Shown here in pieces: positions 11,008 to 24,600 of a stretch of DNA of 30,900 nt. Every line of letters begins with the position of its first letter. The first letter of the stretch is position 1. The DNA lies in NCBI GenBank assembly GCA_015657535.1, contig JADHZB010000676.1, positions 1 through 30,900 of the forward strand. Reading direction: 5' to 3'. Position numbers and translations under genes: made by a program. The DNA is from Nephromyces sp. MM_2019. Taxonomy: Eukaryota; Apicomplexa; Aconoidasida; Nephromycida. The notes below the pieces were generated by a model that ran no database searches, was not told where the DNA came from, and saw nothing but the letters and a program-made list of their open reading frames with translations.

Positions 11008-11505
11008 CTAATTTCTAAAATTTATTCTGATTCTAATTGTTTTACAAGCTATTCCCTTTCCCCAAAACCAAACTTAAATCTTTGTTATTACAAGATTACT
11101 CAATGGAGCTCCAAGATAGGCGTTCATTCCTCTAATAAATTAGAGCTATTGTATTAGATATAAATAAGTTAGCACTCAAATGAGTCAAAATAGAAACACT
11201 GATTAAAACAACTGAGATGAATTATATTTAATCTAAAAAAAAATTAAATTGTATTAAAATTAATTTAGTCAAAAAAAATGTATTGAATGAATGCAACTTG
11301 CTAAATTAATAATTAATAAAAGGCAAGCTTAAAGACTCTAAGTTGTTAATAAATCATGAATCGTAGCTGGAAATCAATTTAGCAAAATAAAAAGAATATA
11401 ACTTCCAGTTAAATATGTGTTCATTCTTAATAAGTTAAGTTAACACAATAATTTAAGCTTCTCTGTTTCAGCTTAAAAATCAGGAAAAAAAAACTTGTCC
11501 CCCTA
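11008..11505. other. Convergent intergenic region
   Basis: Short AT-rich region between the stop codons of paralogue B (plus) and the 837 aa gene (minus). It holds both 3' untranslated regions; no gene or defined signal is seen. Confidence 0.6.
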
Positions 11506-14079
11506 TTAACTTTTTATTGATGAAAAGAAATCGTTCCAATCTCTCCTACCTAGGAATAATTTTCGATTTTTTGTAGGGACATTTGTGCAAAGATTGTCAC
11601 AGCATGAATTGATTTTTTCAGTTTGTGGTGGATTAAATGAAGATTCAATGACTGGTGATGAAGATTCAATGACTGGTGATGAAGATTCAATGACTGGCGA
11701 TGAAGATTCAATGACTGGTGCAGATAGTTTAAAATTGTAATCCCCTTGAGTATCTTGATCCTTTTTCTTTGGATAGATCAAGTACATAAAAGCCTTTTTA
11801 TTTGAAGGACTAGTGTTAGAAGGAGAAGATACTATTCCTATTCCACGGGATAAAAAAGGATTTGTCAACTCATTGATTTGATTTGATTGCTCATTACAGA
11901 TAGAGTCCTCAAGATTATGGTGAGCGGTATTGTCAATAGTGTGTTTTTCTAACTTTGGCTCAGAAACAGGTTTAGAATTTGGTTTAGAATTTATAGAATC
12001 ATCAACTTTCCCAACATCACATGTTTTCATACAACAATCGAAACAAGATAGAGGTTGTGAGGAGTTTATTTCTTGATAAGCTACATCAGGTAGTTGAAGT
12101 AGCAATTTTTTAGTCACTATGTGATTAGTTGCTGAAGCTGCTTTATCTTCAGGGAGTGTGTAACCCTCTTCGAGGTTTATGCAATGCTCGCTAATCTCTT
12201 CACCCAAGTCACCTTCATCTTCTTGGTATTTTGGATCTTGCTTTATATCATTTTCTAAGTATTCAGCTTTGATATTTAGTTCTTGGCTTGGACAAGTTAT
12301 ACATACAGGTGGTTCCTCAAATAGGATACTTGATTTTACTGATATTGTTGATGGAGCTTTTGATATATCCGAATTAGTCTCGAACAATTTTTGATTAACA
12401 ATTTCGACACTTTGTGCCGAGTTTACATCCTCAATACTTTCACAAAAGTCAGATGTCGAGTTTTTATCTAGCTGAGAACTTAGAAAATTATTAGCACGAA
12501 TTTGGCTATCCTTAAGTGATGATAAAAGTTGATGAACGTGTGCCTCGAAAAGCATATGGTCCCAAACATAAAACGATTCTAATAAAGGTATAGCATGCTC
12601 AATCTTATCCCTTATGTATATATTCTCAGGTATCAAATGGAATTTTCTTTGCTTTTTTTGGTCTATCTCTTGATCTCTACGCTTGAGATCTTGCTTTAGT
12701 TGGTTATACTGGACTTTTAATTTATCAATTTTAGGTTCTAAGTCTAACTTCTTGTCATTCACTTGAGTGTTGACAGAATTCATCCAAACTTCCTTTTCAA
12801 TTACCTTACCTACTGGAACTCTTTTAGCCTTGATGTAACCCTCATCACAATTTTCGTTTGCTATCTTATGCATTATAGCTTCAATATTGTTTAATCTTGA
12901 GGCAACATGATCATTGAAAATGTTATTTGTATCACTTTTAATTACTGGCTCTTCTTCTTCTACCTTATTTGAGTGACTTAAAGTTTTTGCACTTAAGGCA
13001 ACTGAATGATTACTCCTTGGGCTACCTATCAATTTACCAGTAAGTTTTGGATTATAATCAACAGAATTTCTGATTTTATCCTGAGATTTTCTTTTAGACT
13101 CTTCGTGACTTTGATTTTCTACTACATTATCTATCAATATATCAGACACTTGAGGTAGTTCTGAGGTGTTTTTGTTTTTATAGCAAAATTTAGGCTCTTT
13201 TACACTATTACGCTTTTTGGTTTGCTCGAAGCACTTAGGAGCAGCACTCTTTAGAGGTATATGGTGCCCTTCAAACACCTCGTCATCAATCCTATCCTGT
13301 AAAAAAATTGGGTCTTTTGCTCTTAGTAGTGAGGATAGAGTCGGTGATTCGAAATGCTTTCGATAATTTTGGCCCCAGCTAAAACGAGTATGCCCATATG
13401 GCGGACCATCAATACCATATGGCTCATAAGTTCCTAGATATTGTGGCTCGTTGGAATGGCCTGGAAATTTTTCATTAACCTTGGTTGATTTTTGTGTAAC
13501 AAGGGAACTACTTTTCTTAGAATATATTGGACTAGTGATCATTTGGGAGTTCCTCGATTGAACACTCATTGATTCTCGACCTGAAAAGCAAGTTTATGAT
13601 AAAATACAAAATAAAACTATATGTCTGAAATTTCAAATACCTTTCTGTGGCCTCAAGGGATCCAGAAGATTTTCTTGTGCATTATTAAACTCATTTTTTT
13701 CAAGTTTGTTTTGTATATCAGTCCAAATTTTTTTTACCTTTCTTTTTGTTTTGCTACTGACTGAGTTAAGGTCCTCTTTTTTAATAGGTATAGGCTGTCT
13801 GAATATTGGGACTCTTTCTATAGGTGTACTTAGCATAGATGACTGAATAGGATATTTCTTATTTACCCTTGAAAACTTTTTAAAATTGTACTTATGTTCA
13901 TCATATCTGGGACAACACTCAGCTCCATTCAAACTCACCTCATCCTTTATGTTAGCTATGTTTTCTTCGATTTTATTTAAAGTTGCAGGCTGCTTGGGTA
14001 TATTTGGAGCATTGTTATCAGCAGGACACTCATCTAATTTTAAAGTGCCTCTATATTGGTAATACAGAGGCTTTTCCAT
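11506..14079 (-). CDS. Unrecognised 837 aa protein with coiled coil and C-terminal tandem repeat
   Basis: Two exons (minus strand), 14079-13641 and 13580-11506, sum to 2514 nt; the single 60-nt intron has a GTATTT donor and a TTTTCAG acceptor. I do not recognise the family. Seen: N terminus MEKPLYYQYRGTLKLDE, then a basic stretch (SSKTKRKVKKIW). Soon after the junction comes an aromatic- and glycine-rich block (YEPYGIDGPPYGHTRFSWGQ), likely the most conserved part. A heptad-like charged stretch (KLKVQYNQLKQDLKRRDQEI) suggests a short coiled coil. Cysteine pairs (CC..C) occur three times but without clear zinc-finger spacing. Five tandem SSSPVIE-type units sit near the C terminus. There is no signal peptide or membrane segment. 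A cytoskeletal or scaffold role is possible but unsupported. Confidence 0.85.
11639..11720. repeat. 21-nt coding tandem repeat, four copies
   Basis: Units begin at 11639, 11660, 11681 and 11702; the third differs by one base (GGCGAT for GGTGAT). On the minus strand each encodes a seven-residue SSPVIES-type unit near the C terminus of the 837 aa protein. The period of 21 keeps the frame, so copy number could vary without damage. Confidence 0.95.
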
Positions 14080-16221
14080 CACTTATTACAAAACTAAGAA
14101 TAAGCAATGGATTGCAATTCCTTCGAATTAGCTCAACTATTGACTAAGAATTACACTATTTATTCAGCATGATAGATATTTTCCACTAATTCATTGAATT
14201 TGAAGCCATTTAAAATTTGACTGCTGAGATATTCAGCACTTATTATTTTAATATTAAAGAATAATAAATTCCTGAAATAAAATAATAAGATTTTGTCAAT
14301 GTTTAAAAAATTTGTTTAAAATTGAGCTATTTCATAAATATTTGTAGCGAAATTTTGAAACAGTTTAATTAATGTTTTAGTTTTCATTGAGAATTAATTA
14401 TCCCAGATTAAGCTTTTTAGTTAGACTAGAAAATCAATTCTAGTTAGAAATCAAATTAAAAAAAAATGGAAACTCCAAATCAAAAAATTGAAAGATATTG
14501 AGCAAGAAATTTCTAGTTTAATTCACAATTTAAAAAAGCTACAGCTTAAAACCAAGTATTACCACTGAGAAAAAGTGATAAAGTTTCAGCCTAATTTGAC
14601 CTATATTATGTAGATGTAAACTTTGAGGTTGTCGATTGAATTTCAATAAAAAACAGTTCAATCATTTTAAAGAAGTTGGACGCATCTATTTTCGCAACAA
14701 AAATACATTTACACAACAAATAATGATTCAGGCTCATGTTGAGCAGGCGAAATAGGTAAATTTGAAGCATGAAAATGTAGCCCGAAAATAAGCAATGGCA
14801 TATTTATTCCAACATATTCTTTTGAAACAAATTGAAACAACCCATATAAACAAATTGGAGAATGTCTACTAATACCTGGGCTCTGATAGTTGGACCTCTT
14901 AGCATTACGCACACACAGGATTGTTTAGCATATTCTACCACTCTTTTAAGATAAACTTAAACAGTTTACTGAAATGAATAAGATAGGTTATCTAGAATAA
15001 GTTCAAGCCTGTAAAATTTTCTTATCACATAAGTTAGACGTAATCACATTTAATAATATATTTTAGCTAGCGACTTAAAAATTAGATTATGAAAACTAAT
15101 TAAAAGGTCAAAATTAAACTTATCCACAAATTTGTTAAAAATATTTAAGACACTGAAACAAAAATAGGTCTTAATTGAAAAATAAAACTTTCCAAATTAT
15201 TAGAGCACTTCAGCACTAGGATTATTAAACTATTAAGCGTGAGCATTTTAGCATATATTATGGAATATATTAATTAGGCTTTTTACATAACTTCTCAAGG
15301 CTTCATCAAGTTTTAGGATTTATTTTTAGTTATTGCGTGTGGAGCCATGATCATTTCATAACAAAATTATATCTAATAATACTAATTCCAATACTTAGGC
15401 GTTTTTAATCAAATACAAGACTAGCGCATGTTAACATGGTGTCATGAATCTTGCTTAAAATAATATAATTACATTTATGTTATTCCTGTAAATTGTTTTG
15501 CACTACTTCTCAAAAACAATAACGTGATTAATTATAACCTTATTTATTTAAATTAGCAGGATTTACATGTAAACAAACTTTAAGCATGTTCAAAGTCAAC
15601 TTAAAAAACATAGGCATATTTTCAAAGCACAGTCAAACACATAAGCTATTAGCACAACGAATCTCAATGATAATTTTAGAATTGTAAGATTTGGTATACC
15701 TAAAATATCTGACGGCAGCACCGAAGAAGCATGTGGCAAAATTTTGCTTTATTAACTATCGTTTACATTTAGCTATAATCAAACTAGTTGATTAGAATAA
15801 AATTAGCTCACACATGAATCATAAAATCTCACTTGTTTTCATCCACCTAGTGGAATAAATATAAAATCCTAATGGAAAAGTATTCTCATTACCAAATATA
15901 ACAATTGCCCTCTACCTCAATCTACACTAAAGACCCTACATACCTAGGGTATTACCCCCAACTTATATGTTTTTAGTGAAGAGCTCCCACAAATTCATTC
16001 ACAATCCGCTAAATACCTAAGTAATAAGTTGACATCCTGTTTCCTAAGCTCGTAGTTTGCTTTTAAGTTCACCTCCCATAGCTTTGAACTTAACCCGTAT
16101 TGACATATCAAACTTGAAACGAGTGACTGATTCCACCTAAGTACATTAAAGACCTACCTTCAAGCACAGACCCAAATCTGCAAATCAAATTTTTGATTGT
16201 TTCATCCACTTCAAGATCAAG
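14080..16221. other. Divergent intergenic region, with a C-richer stretch before DRG1
   Basis: About 2.1 kb between divergent starts of the 837 aa gene and DRG1. Most is AT-rich without motif. From about 15900 to 16221 the plus strand is clearly richer in C and less repetitive, which fits a promoter or 5' untranslated region of DRG1. A 67-codon open frame on the minus strand (14709-14912) has no recognisable content. Confidence 0.55.
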
Positions 16222-18698
16222 ATGGGTATTACAGAGGTAAGCTTATCAAAAAATTCTAAACCTAGATTACTAAGCGAACAAAACACTTCTTAGAGGACTG
16301 ATACAATATAACTCTTAATTATGGGCTAGTGTTTAATCTATAGAATGTTTCTTTCACAGAAAATAAAAGCAATCGAGGAGGAGATGGCTAAGACTCAAAA
16401 GAATAAAGCCACGGAGGTATCATACTTATTAGTTTCAATAAGATCGAGTTTCAAAAAAATCCATTCATATCAATTTAGTATCATTTAGGCCAACTCAAAG
16501 CTAGGCTAGCAAAGCTGAGGTAGGTACCTGGCACTCTTTCGCACGATTATTATATAAATTGACCAAATTAAAAATAATAATTACTCAGAAGCTCTTTTTA
16601 TTTTATTTATTGCTTTACAACATCAACAAATGCTTCAGATCACAACTATTGGAGCCATCAAGTTCTGGTGGAAAAACAGGAGATGGTTTCGAAGTTTCCA
16701 AGTAAATATATTAGAACACAAATAGCCAACTATTCTGTTGTATTTAAACTCCTTTTCTATTTCAGATATGGCCATGCTCGAATAGCATTGATTGGCTTTC
16801 CGTCTGTTGGAAAATCAACACTACTTGGTTGTTTAACTGGCACCGAATCAGCGATTGCAGACTATGAGTTTACAACATTGACTTGTGTACCAGGTCCTAA
16901 TTTTAATCTTTATTAATGGCACATTAGTTTTGATTCATTAATTCTTTTTATAAGCATTTTTTACATGCTCCCAAGCTCTTAAATTTGTTCCTTGTTAACT
17001 AGGTGTAATAAATTATAATAATGCTAAGCTACAACTCCTTGATTTACCTGGTATCATTGAAGGTGCCTCTGAAGGGCGAGGGAGAGGGAGACAGGTCCTT
17101 TTTGTCGAAGATTTTACGATCATGTGATAAACTCGATATATTATTTGTAGGTTATCTCGGTCGCCAAATCTTCTGATTTAATCCTAATGGTCCTTGATGC
17201 AACTAAGGATGACTCACAAAGACAAAAGCTTGAAAGGTAATCATCATTAATCTACTCTACTTATTCCTACTTGATTGCACTGACAACTCAACCACGCCCG
17301 AACTTACAGGGAGCTGGATGCTGTTGGTATTAGACTCAATCGGGATCCTCCAAACGTTAGTAATTCTTATAGTCTATCGAAGATTAATAGTATATTATTT
17401 ATAAACCAATTTTTTATATCCTATTCAGATTTCTTTTAAAATCAAGTCTGGAGGAGGAATATCAGTAAACTCTGTTGTACCATTAACTCATGTAATTTGA
17501 ATAATTTATACTTTTAGCTATAATGAATTCATTTCACATCCCATAATTCCTAATTCAGCTCAACTATAGACTTGTGCATCTTATTTTACACGAATATAAA
17601 ATATTCAATGCTGAAATTTTAATACGAGAAGACTGCACGGTAATAAAGAAACTAAATACCTCTATAAGAATTGTTTATATGGATATAACTACTACACTAG
17701 TTCCTAGCTATTTCCAACAAATCTGATATTATAATTCAATGATAATTTTTTATATGCTCGCATATATACAATTTTGGTGCATATGAAAATGATAATCACA
17801 TTACATCCATTTGGGAAAATTAGTTGTATGAATGTAACTGGATGAAATAGAAATTTGGAATCTTTACAGGCTGACGATTTGATAGATCAAATTGAGGGAA
17901 ATAGAAAATATTGCAGGTGCCTTTATGTCTACAATAAAGTAGATATGCTTTCATTAAATCAACTTGATGAGCTAGCCCGAAGGTAATTTGAACACATAAG
18001 TTCTTTTAAGGAAATTTTAGACTCTAGTTCTACCAATTTCCAAAAATTCTATAATAAATTTATTGATTCCCCTTTACTTTATACGAAATCCTAGGCCTAT
18101 GACAGTTGTTGTTAGCTCTCAAAGAAAGTGGAATATTGAATTGTTAAAGGACCAGATCTGGGAAAAGCTCGAACTTGTCAGGGTTTATACAAAAAAGAAG
18201 GGAGAAATGCCAGATTTCCAGGATCCGATTATACTTACTCCACAAAGAGGTAAATTAGTAAATCAATAGCTTCAGACATTATTATACCTGCTTACCTTTA
18301 GGAATTTGTAATGTTGAAACGGTTGTCAAAACTATCCACAAGGTAAATACCCTAAAAATTTTCTGAGGTGTAAAGATATATTTACACATACAAACAAATC
18401 CTTCAACCTTATGATTCACTGATTTTTTGCTTATCCACAATTATTTTTTTATATAAATATAATAAAATACACTATTTTTGAATAATCTATTATATGGGTC
18501 TCAGGATCTCCTTAAAGATTTCAAGTTCGCAATGATCTGGACCAGGAGCGCTAAATATAGCCCTCAAAGGGTTGGACTGGGTAATTCCTACACCCCTATT
18601 TGAAACTCTTTCCTCCCTACATAAAAAATTTACAAATTATCCTTACAGGTTATAAACTTGTGGATGACGATGTAATTCAAATATTAAAGAAAATATAA
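16222..18698 (+). CDS. DRG1: Developmentally regulated GTP-binding protein 1 (DRG1), 368 aa
   Basis: Fifteen exons: 16222-16236, 16360-16416, 16479-16519, 16639-16701, 16766-16893, 17003-17094, 17151-17236, 17310-17355, 17429-17491, 17559-17639, 17870-17982, 18095-18249, 18302-18342, 18505-18580, 18649-18698. They sum to 1107 nt, giving 368 residues (human DRG1 has 367). Seen: helical N terminus ([13 protein letters not shown]), G1 GFPSVGKST, switch YEFTTLT, G3 DLPGIIEGA, glycine/arginine run GRGRGRQ, G4 [16 protein letters not shown] insert, and a C-terminal TGS domain ([17 protein letters not shown] to [11 protein letters not shown]). DRG1 is a conserved OBG-family GTPase that works with a DFRP partner at ribosomes. 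G5, usually SAH, reads SSQ here. The first exon holds only five codons. Introns are 52-230 nt and free of CA/TG arrays. Confidence 0.97.
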
Positions 18699-19424
18699 GA
18701 TGACCAGATTTCTAAAAAGTACCACCAGCTATTTTTCTTGATCAGATAGAAAAATATTTTGTCATAGCATTTTCCTAAATTACAAAATTTTCACCCAACA
18801 TCATCTTCTATAAGATTTCAATATGTAATGAAGAATCAATTCTAAATAAATTTTACAATTTTTTGAAGGGTCCAATTTAGAGTAGTCAATTTGATATTTA
18901 ATTGATCCGATTACAAAAATTTTATATACTGTACAAAAACTTGACCAACTATAGATCAATTTCATGAGTAATACAATTTCAGGCATAACTTTGTATGATC
19001 TGTAGATATCATATATATATAACATCTATATATATCACCAAATATTCCACCTTGTATTGAGAATTTTAATATTACATCATTTAATTAAACAATAGAGCTA
19101 AATCTAGTTACATAGATTTTTGCTGAGATCTTCATAAACAAAAATTGAATAAATATCTTTATAACTCAGAGATATCACTTATGTTTTTTATTGAGTTTAC
19201 ATTGAAGCCCTTGTAAAATCCAATTATTCACCCTGATAACTGTACAACATGTGTGTAAATTCGAGAAACATAAAAGAATGGTGCAAAGGTTATAAATTTA
19301 GCTAGTAATAATAAATTTTATATTAACACATCCCAACCCAGTTAAATTTAAGTTTTAAGGGAAAGGAACTTTGTCAGGTTTCTGCTATTTTTTCACAACT
19401 TAAATTTGATTATTTTTTGTGCAG
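18699..19424. other. Region between DRG1 and the LRR gene; should hold the missing 5' exon
   Basis: AT-rich. The LRR gene downstream has no in-frame ATG and begins at a good acceptor (TTTTTTGTGCAG ending 19424), entering with two bases of a codon. Its start codon should lie here or farther up. One candidate is ATG T followed by GT near 19251, but nothing decides it. Confidence 0.5.
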
Positions 19425-20393
19425 ATGACGACATTTATGAAACTGTCGAGTTAAATGATAGGATCCATCTCAACCATAAAGGGATTGTAGAAGTTTCAGA
19501 TATGAGTCGTTGTTCAAATTTGCAATTTCTTTGGCTTAATGACAACAAAATTGAAAAATTGAGAGGTCTTATGTCTTTGAAAAACTTAAAATTCTTGTAA
19601 CTAAAAAAACCAAAACTTTAAAAAGCTTCACAAGGATTTATATACAACAATTAGGTATCTTCAAAATAATTGTATAAGAGAATTGGACTGCCTTAAAAAT
19701 TGTAACAATCTTATCTTACTGGATGCTTCGAGTAATTTCATTCAATCCTTAAAGCCAATACAACACATTAAAACTTTCGAAACATTAAAGTTACAAAAAA
19801 ATCGCCTGGAAAATATCAATGTAAAAAATTTTAGCGGATAGGATTTCATGTGAATAAAAGCTATTTTTGTCTTGTTTTAGGAATTGGATTACTTGAGACA
19901 AATGAAAGAATTGAACTTTCTAGACATTTCCGATAACCTTTTGAGCTTTTCGTCAATGAGGATTGATATGATGAATTTTCAATTTCAGGACATTATGAAG
20001 ATCTTTATGGATCTGAATAAACTCAATTATATCAATTTAAAAGGGAATAATATAATGAAACAAAAACTAAATTTTAAGAAATCTTTTCTACAAGGTCAAA
20101 ATAGTATTGCTTTTTGAACTCTAATTTTTGAAATTACTTGTTTGAAACTCGAACTATTTAAATATGATTATAAATGACTTAAATCTTCAGCTATGAATCG
20201 TGAATTATACTTTGAAGATGCCTCTGAGAAACAATCTGAATTTTGCAAGTACAATTTCGGGAAATATGAGGAAAATAATAAATTTGAAGATTTAGATAAG
20301 CTATACAGTGGAGTTTTAAATGGGCTACGATCTCTCCAGAAACAAAGAGTGAGTGAGCTCAAAGTATGTCAGGAAAGTTACATCGAAAACTAA
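19425..20393 (+). CDS. DNAAF1: DNAAF1-like (LRRC50/ODA7) leucine-rich-repeat protein, 5' end unresolved
   Basis: Exons 19425-19596, 19655-19820, 19881-20094, 20191-20393 encode about 251 residues after an unseen first exon. The order matches DNAAF1: VELNDRIHLNHKGI (compare LND.LYLHYKGF), then about six LRRs (LQFLWLNDNKIEKL, LKFLYLQNNCIREL, LILLDASSNFIQSL, FETLKLQKNRLENI, LNFLDISDNLLSF, LNYINLKGNNI) and the cap block KQKLNFKKSFLQ. DNAAF1 acts in the cytoplasm to pre-assemble axonemal dynein arms, so the organism should have motile flagella. The protein is much shorter than human DNAAF1 and ends soon after the LRR cap (SYIEN). A good donor in the last exon (AGA|GTGAGT) and an acceptor at 20482 allow another ending. 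Another SDS22-type LRR protein is the alternative. Confidence 0.8.
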
Positions 20394-21617
20394 CATCACT
20401 ACCATGATTGATATCTACCCAAGGCTAACATGATACTTAATCAATGAAGTTTTAGGATTTTCCTACTTAATTTATTTTTCCAGATAAGGAAAAAGTGCTT
20501 AGAAATTCAGATTTGAAGTTAATCAAAGAATAAAATTAAAAAATAATTTAAGACTCAGTCTTGATTATGGCAAATAATTTAAACGAATGGGAAGATTAAC
20601 CCTAAGAAATATGACTGAAAAATAATTTTTTATAGGACAAATAGAATTTTTAAACAATCAAGATTTAATAAATAAAAGGACTGCAGTAAAAAACAAAAAG
20701 CTAAGGCAGTTTTAAATTTCCATAAATTTGGCACCAAGTTGAAAGTTGTAATTGTTTTTCTTAGTTATTATAGATAATAAGTTTATTTAAAAATAAACTC
20801 CTTTTTAACTGATATTAATTACATTTTACGGTTCTACGAATTAATATTTTTTATCAGTTACTTAATATTTATAACAAGTATCATAATATCATCAATTTCT
20901 GGGGTTATTTTATAATTAGGGTTTTTTTAGCACAACAATAAGTTAATATAAAGTTATAGCACATAAATTCTTAACCTACCTCATCTGTTTATATCTATTT
21001 AAGCAATGAATAATATGGTAAATCTACTGATTTTTGCAATTTGAAAATGTTTAATCGAAATATAGTTTCCCGTTATAACTACAAAATCATCTTGAAAAGT
21101 AAATTTATTCCAAGATTATATAAAAGCCATTAAATTGCTCTAAAACTACGAGCGAAAAAATAGCATCAGTAATGAATAAACAAGTACACCTACAAATGCA
21201 ACCAGGCATAATATTTGTAAAACTCAATATAAAATTCCCAATGCATGCCTAGGTTTAATTTAAAGATATTAGATACCTCAACTAATCAGTTCTAAAAACT
21301 GAAGAAAAATTAATTAAAATTAAATATATTGGGCTTGTAAATTTTCCACATAAAATATAAAATTTACATTTATGCAATCAATACATCATATGCGTGTATG
21401 TGATAAGTAAATGCTAAATAGCTAATTAAATTCAGATATCTGTTTCTAGCTATTTTTTAATTACTACTTGAGTACAATTTTAAATATAGTTATATTATAT
21501 ATAGCATAGATCTTACCTAATTTTCTGATATTGACGCTATAAGGGCAATAGATAATCAGTATGAATTAAATCTATAGAGTATAAACACTTAAAACAAAGC
21601 TATGAGATTTGCATTTA
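20394..21617. other. Intergenic, no gene seen
   Basis: AT-rich sequence between the LRR gene and the SERAC1-like gene on the same strand. No open frame with recognisable content and no repeat array. It should hold the SERAC1-like promoter. Confidence 0.6.
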
Positions 21618-24600
21618 ATGGAGCTCATGTTCCGCAACTTGAGATATATCTTAGGCACAGTTGCCATACCAACAACATTTTTATTAACGCATGGTGTACC
21701 TGATGATAATTTTTCATTCTCTCAAGGAAATCAAGGCAAAGTGTTTGATAATAAGGGTAAAATTTTACACGGCTTTACATTTTGGAAAATTGTTCCCTTA
21801 ACTTTTCATTAACAAAGGCTTAAGATTATATCAAAAACTTTTTAACAGATACAGTATATTTCAAGTATCGATTTAACCTATTATTTTCAAAGTATTTGAA
21901 TTTTTTTACAGAAAGTACACCATTCTTGAGATATAACCAAAGCAGATTGTTTTCACAATCCCAGAGTAGGCCGGTGTTATGCGATGGAAACTTATTACCA
22001 CGTAAACCTACTCTAATAAATCAATTGGGCCCCCAAGCCCTATTATTACAAAGTATTAACAGCAATGGATTAAAGGTTGAATTTTCTCCTGCTACCCATC
22101 AATTCGAAGGTGAAGAAACCTGTGCTTATATGTTGGACCTAATAGCTTGATAGATTGATATATAGCTACTAATTCATTAATAGAAAAACAAAATATAGAT
22201 TTGAATCGACTTCTCTCACTTCAATAAATTTTATATCCTTTGTTTTGTATAATTAGGTAAATATAATATTCAGAATAATATAAACGAAACTCCGTGGACT
22301 TCAATATGGGAACAGGTTTCGGGTAAAGATTGTATAGCTACTAAGACTGAAGCTCTTGAGCTATTAATCCAATCATTATCACAATCTTATAACCAATTCC
22401 TCACTGTGTTTGGTATGATTTTCGAATTTTATCTTTAAAATATATTGACTAATTCGTTTCAAGATATCGGAATTTAATTAAATCACATTTAGAGAAAATT
22501 TATATATCTGTTTAATTTAAGCTTCGAATGAATTTCTATAAGTTATGCTTTGAACAGCTTATATATCATATTTACAAGGAACTTAACAAGATTTCACCAA
22601 AATATGATACTAAATGTGAAAAACATTTTCGTATTTATTACTATACAGGAGCATGCCCTTCTCTATGGCACCTCGAATATTTACTCGAGTTAATGGATGG
22701 GCCAGAGTTTAATGGGATACCAATAGTTGAAATAAATAAAGCCAAGACAAAAATCTTGGAGAATTTAAATAAATCAGTTATTATAGGAATTTTAAAAGAC
22801 AATAATCATCAAACTAAACTTTTTACCCAAAACGAAATCATCGACATTTCAATTCCCCATCCACTTACATCGGTATCAAATGGTCACTGTTTCACATTAA
22901 ATTTGGTTAGTGGAATATTAAATTCTCAAAAAGTGGGACACCTTGAAAATATGAATACTCCAAATCATGATTTAATCGGTGAGATTAAAATCCTTAAGAA
23001 ATGGTTGACGGCTAAGGACAAGGGTGACATAAATAAGGTTAACTGATTTTCTTGAATTTATATATAACATAGTTTATATATTTTTTATACTCACAAAGAC
23101 CTGATATATATAACCCATTAAGCATAATAGATTACACACAAAAAACTCGTGTAACAGCTTTAACCTATATAAAATGACTCAAAAAATATAAATAGTCATA
23201 AAGCAATTTATTACAAAGGAAACACCAAATTATAGCACATATACCAAACTAATACCTATATCATAAAACTCTTTGTTTACAGGTTAAACAAGGTATTGCT
23301 ATTCAAATTTATCATGATATAATTAAAAACCTCAGCCAATCAGATATAGAGCAGTTTATGAATATATCTGATTCATATATTTCTGATCAAGAGAACGATC
23401 ATTGGTTATCAGTTGAGGATACATTCCAATCTTCTCTAAATCGACTAGCCTTCCTACAACTAGTGCATCTCTTTATTTTCCGCGGTAAATTAATTACTTT
23501 CAGATAGTAAAATTTTGATCACATTAAGTGTATATACTCTCTCTAATTGAGATTATTTGATTTCATATGTATAGGTATAAATCACAGGAGTGAGAATAAT
23601 GGTTTATGGACCTCTTTATCGGTAACTTATGCACATAATACTTCATATATGAGTAAGAAAACATTGATTTACCTTTATATCTGAAATAGGAAACCCTTAT
23701 TAAAAACTTAATCAAAATTGCCCCCTATTACCCCGCCTTATGTTTCCAAGCTATAGCTGCTATACTGAGGGTGTATGTTCAAGATTTAAATAATTTCGAT
23801 AATCACAAACCTACTCAGCAAGAAGATATACAGGCAAAAAATATACAACAGCAACTCATACAACAACCAATCCCCAAATATAGTTCTACACACCATCCAT
23901 TAGTCAAATCTGTTGGTCCATTTACTATCTCTACTATCTTAAGTTGCCTTAAAAAACATTCAGATGGACACCTATCTGCAAATTCTAAGGCTCCTGATAA
24001 CTTACATCTAGCTGAAGAGATTAGCCTTATAATTTCTCCGCAAAATAAAATAAATGGCTTATCGAAAATTGAAGAATTCGTAACTACATCGCTATTTAAT
24101 AATTATTATCAATTCTTACACCTTAGCGGGGATGAAATAGGTATACCTACTGGGCTCTGTGTGAAGCCTATTCAAAAATTTGATCAAACTACAACAACAT
24201 CGGAAGATATGGTTTCATCACTTTATTTATCTATATGCAAAGTTATACATTATCTACACTTTTTAGATAACATCAACACAGACCCACTTAACCCATTTTC
24301 CGTTTTTGATAACGAAACAAAATCACACTGGATGAGATTTGCTATTTTGTGTGGCCAACAAAGTGACTACAATAATTCAGTTTATAATCCTATACTTGCA
24401 CAATGGAGTAAAATATTACTTTATGACCTATTGATTTCATCTGGTTAGTCTTTAATCTTATCAAGAAAGTGCATATACATTACTGTTGTATTGATATATA
24501 GTTTGATTATTTGATACATAGTTTGATTACTCGATATATAGTTTGATTATTTTTTTTATATAGAGTTTGATTGTTTGTTATGAATTATGTAATAATAATT

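Noticed and set aside
12179..12394. Plus-strand 71-codon open frame
   Set aside because: Antisense shadow of the 837 aa gene.
14709..14912. 67-codon open frame on the minus strand
   Set aside because: No ATG context, splice or family support; it is in an intergenic region and could be chance.
15900..16200. Possible structured RNA in the C-richer stretch before DRG1
   Set aside because: No tRNA arms, snoRNA boxes or clear stem pattern that I can support; a promoter or 5' untranslated region is simpler.
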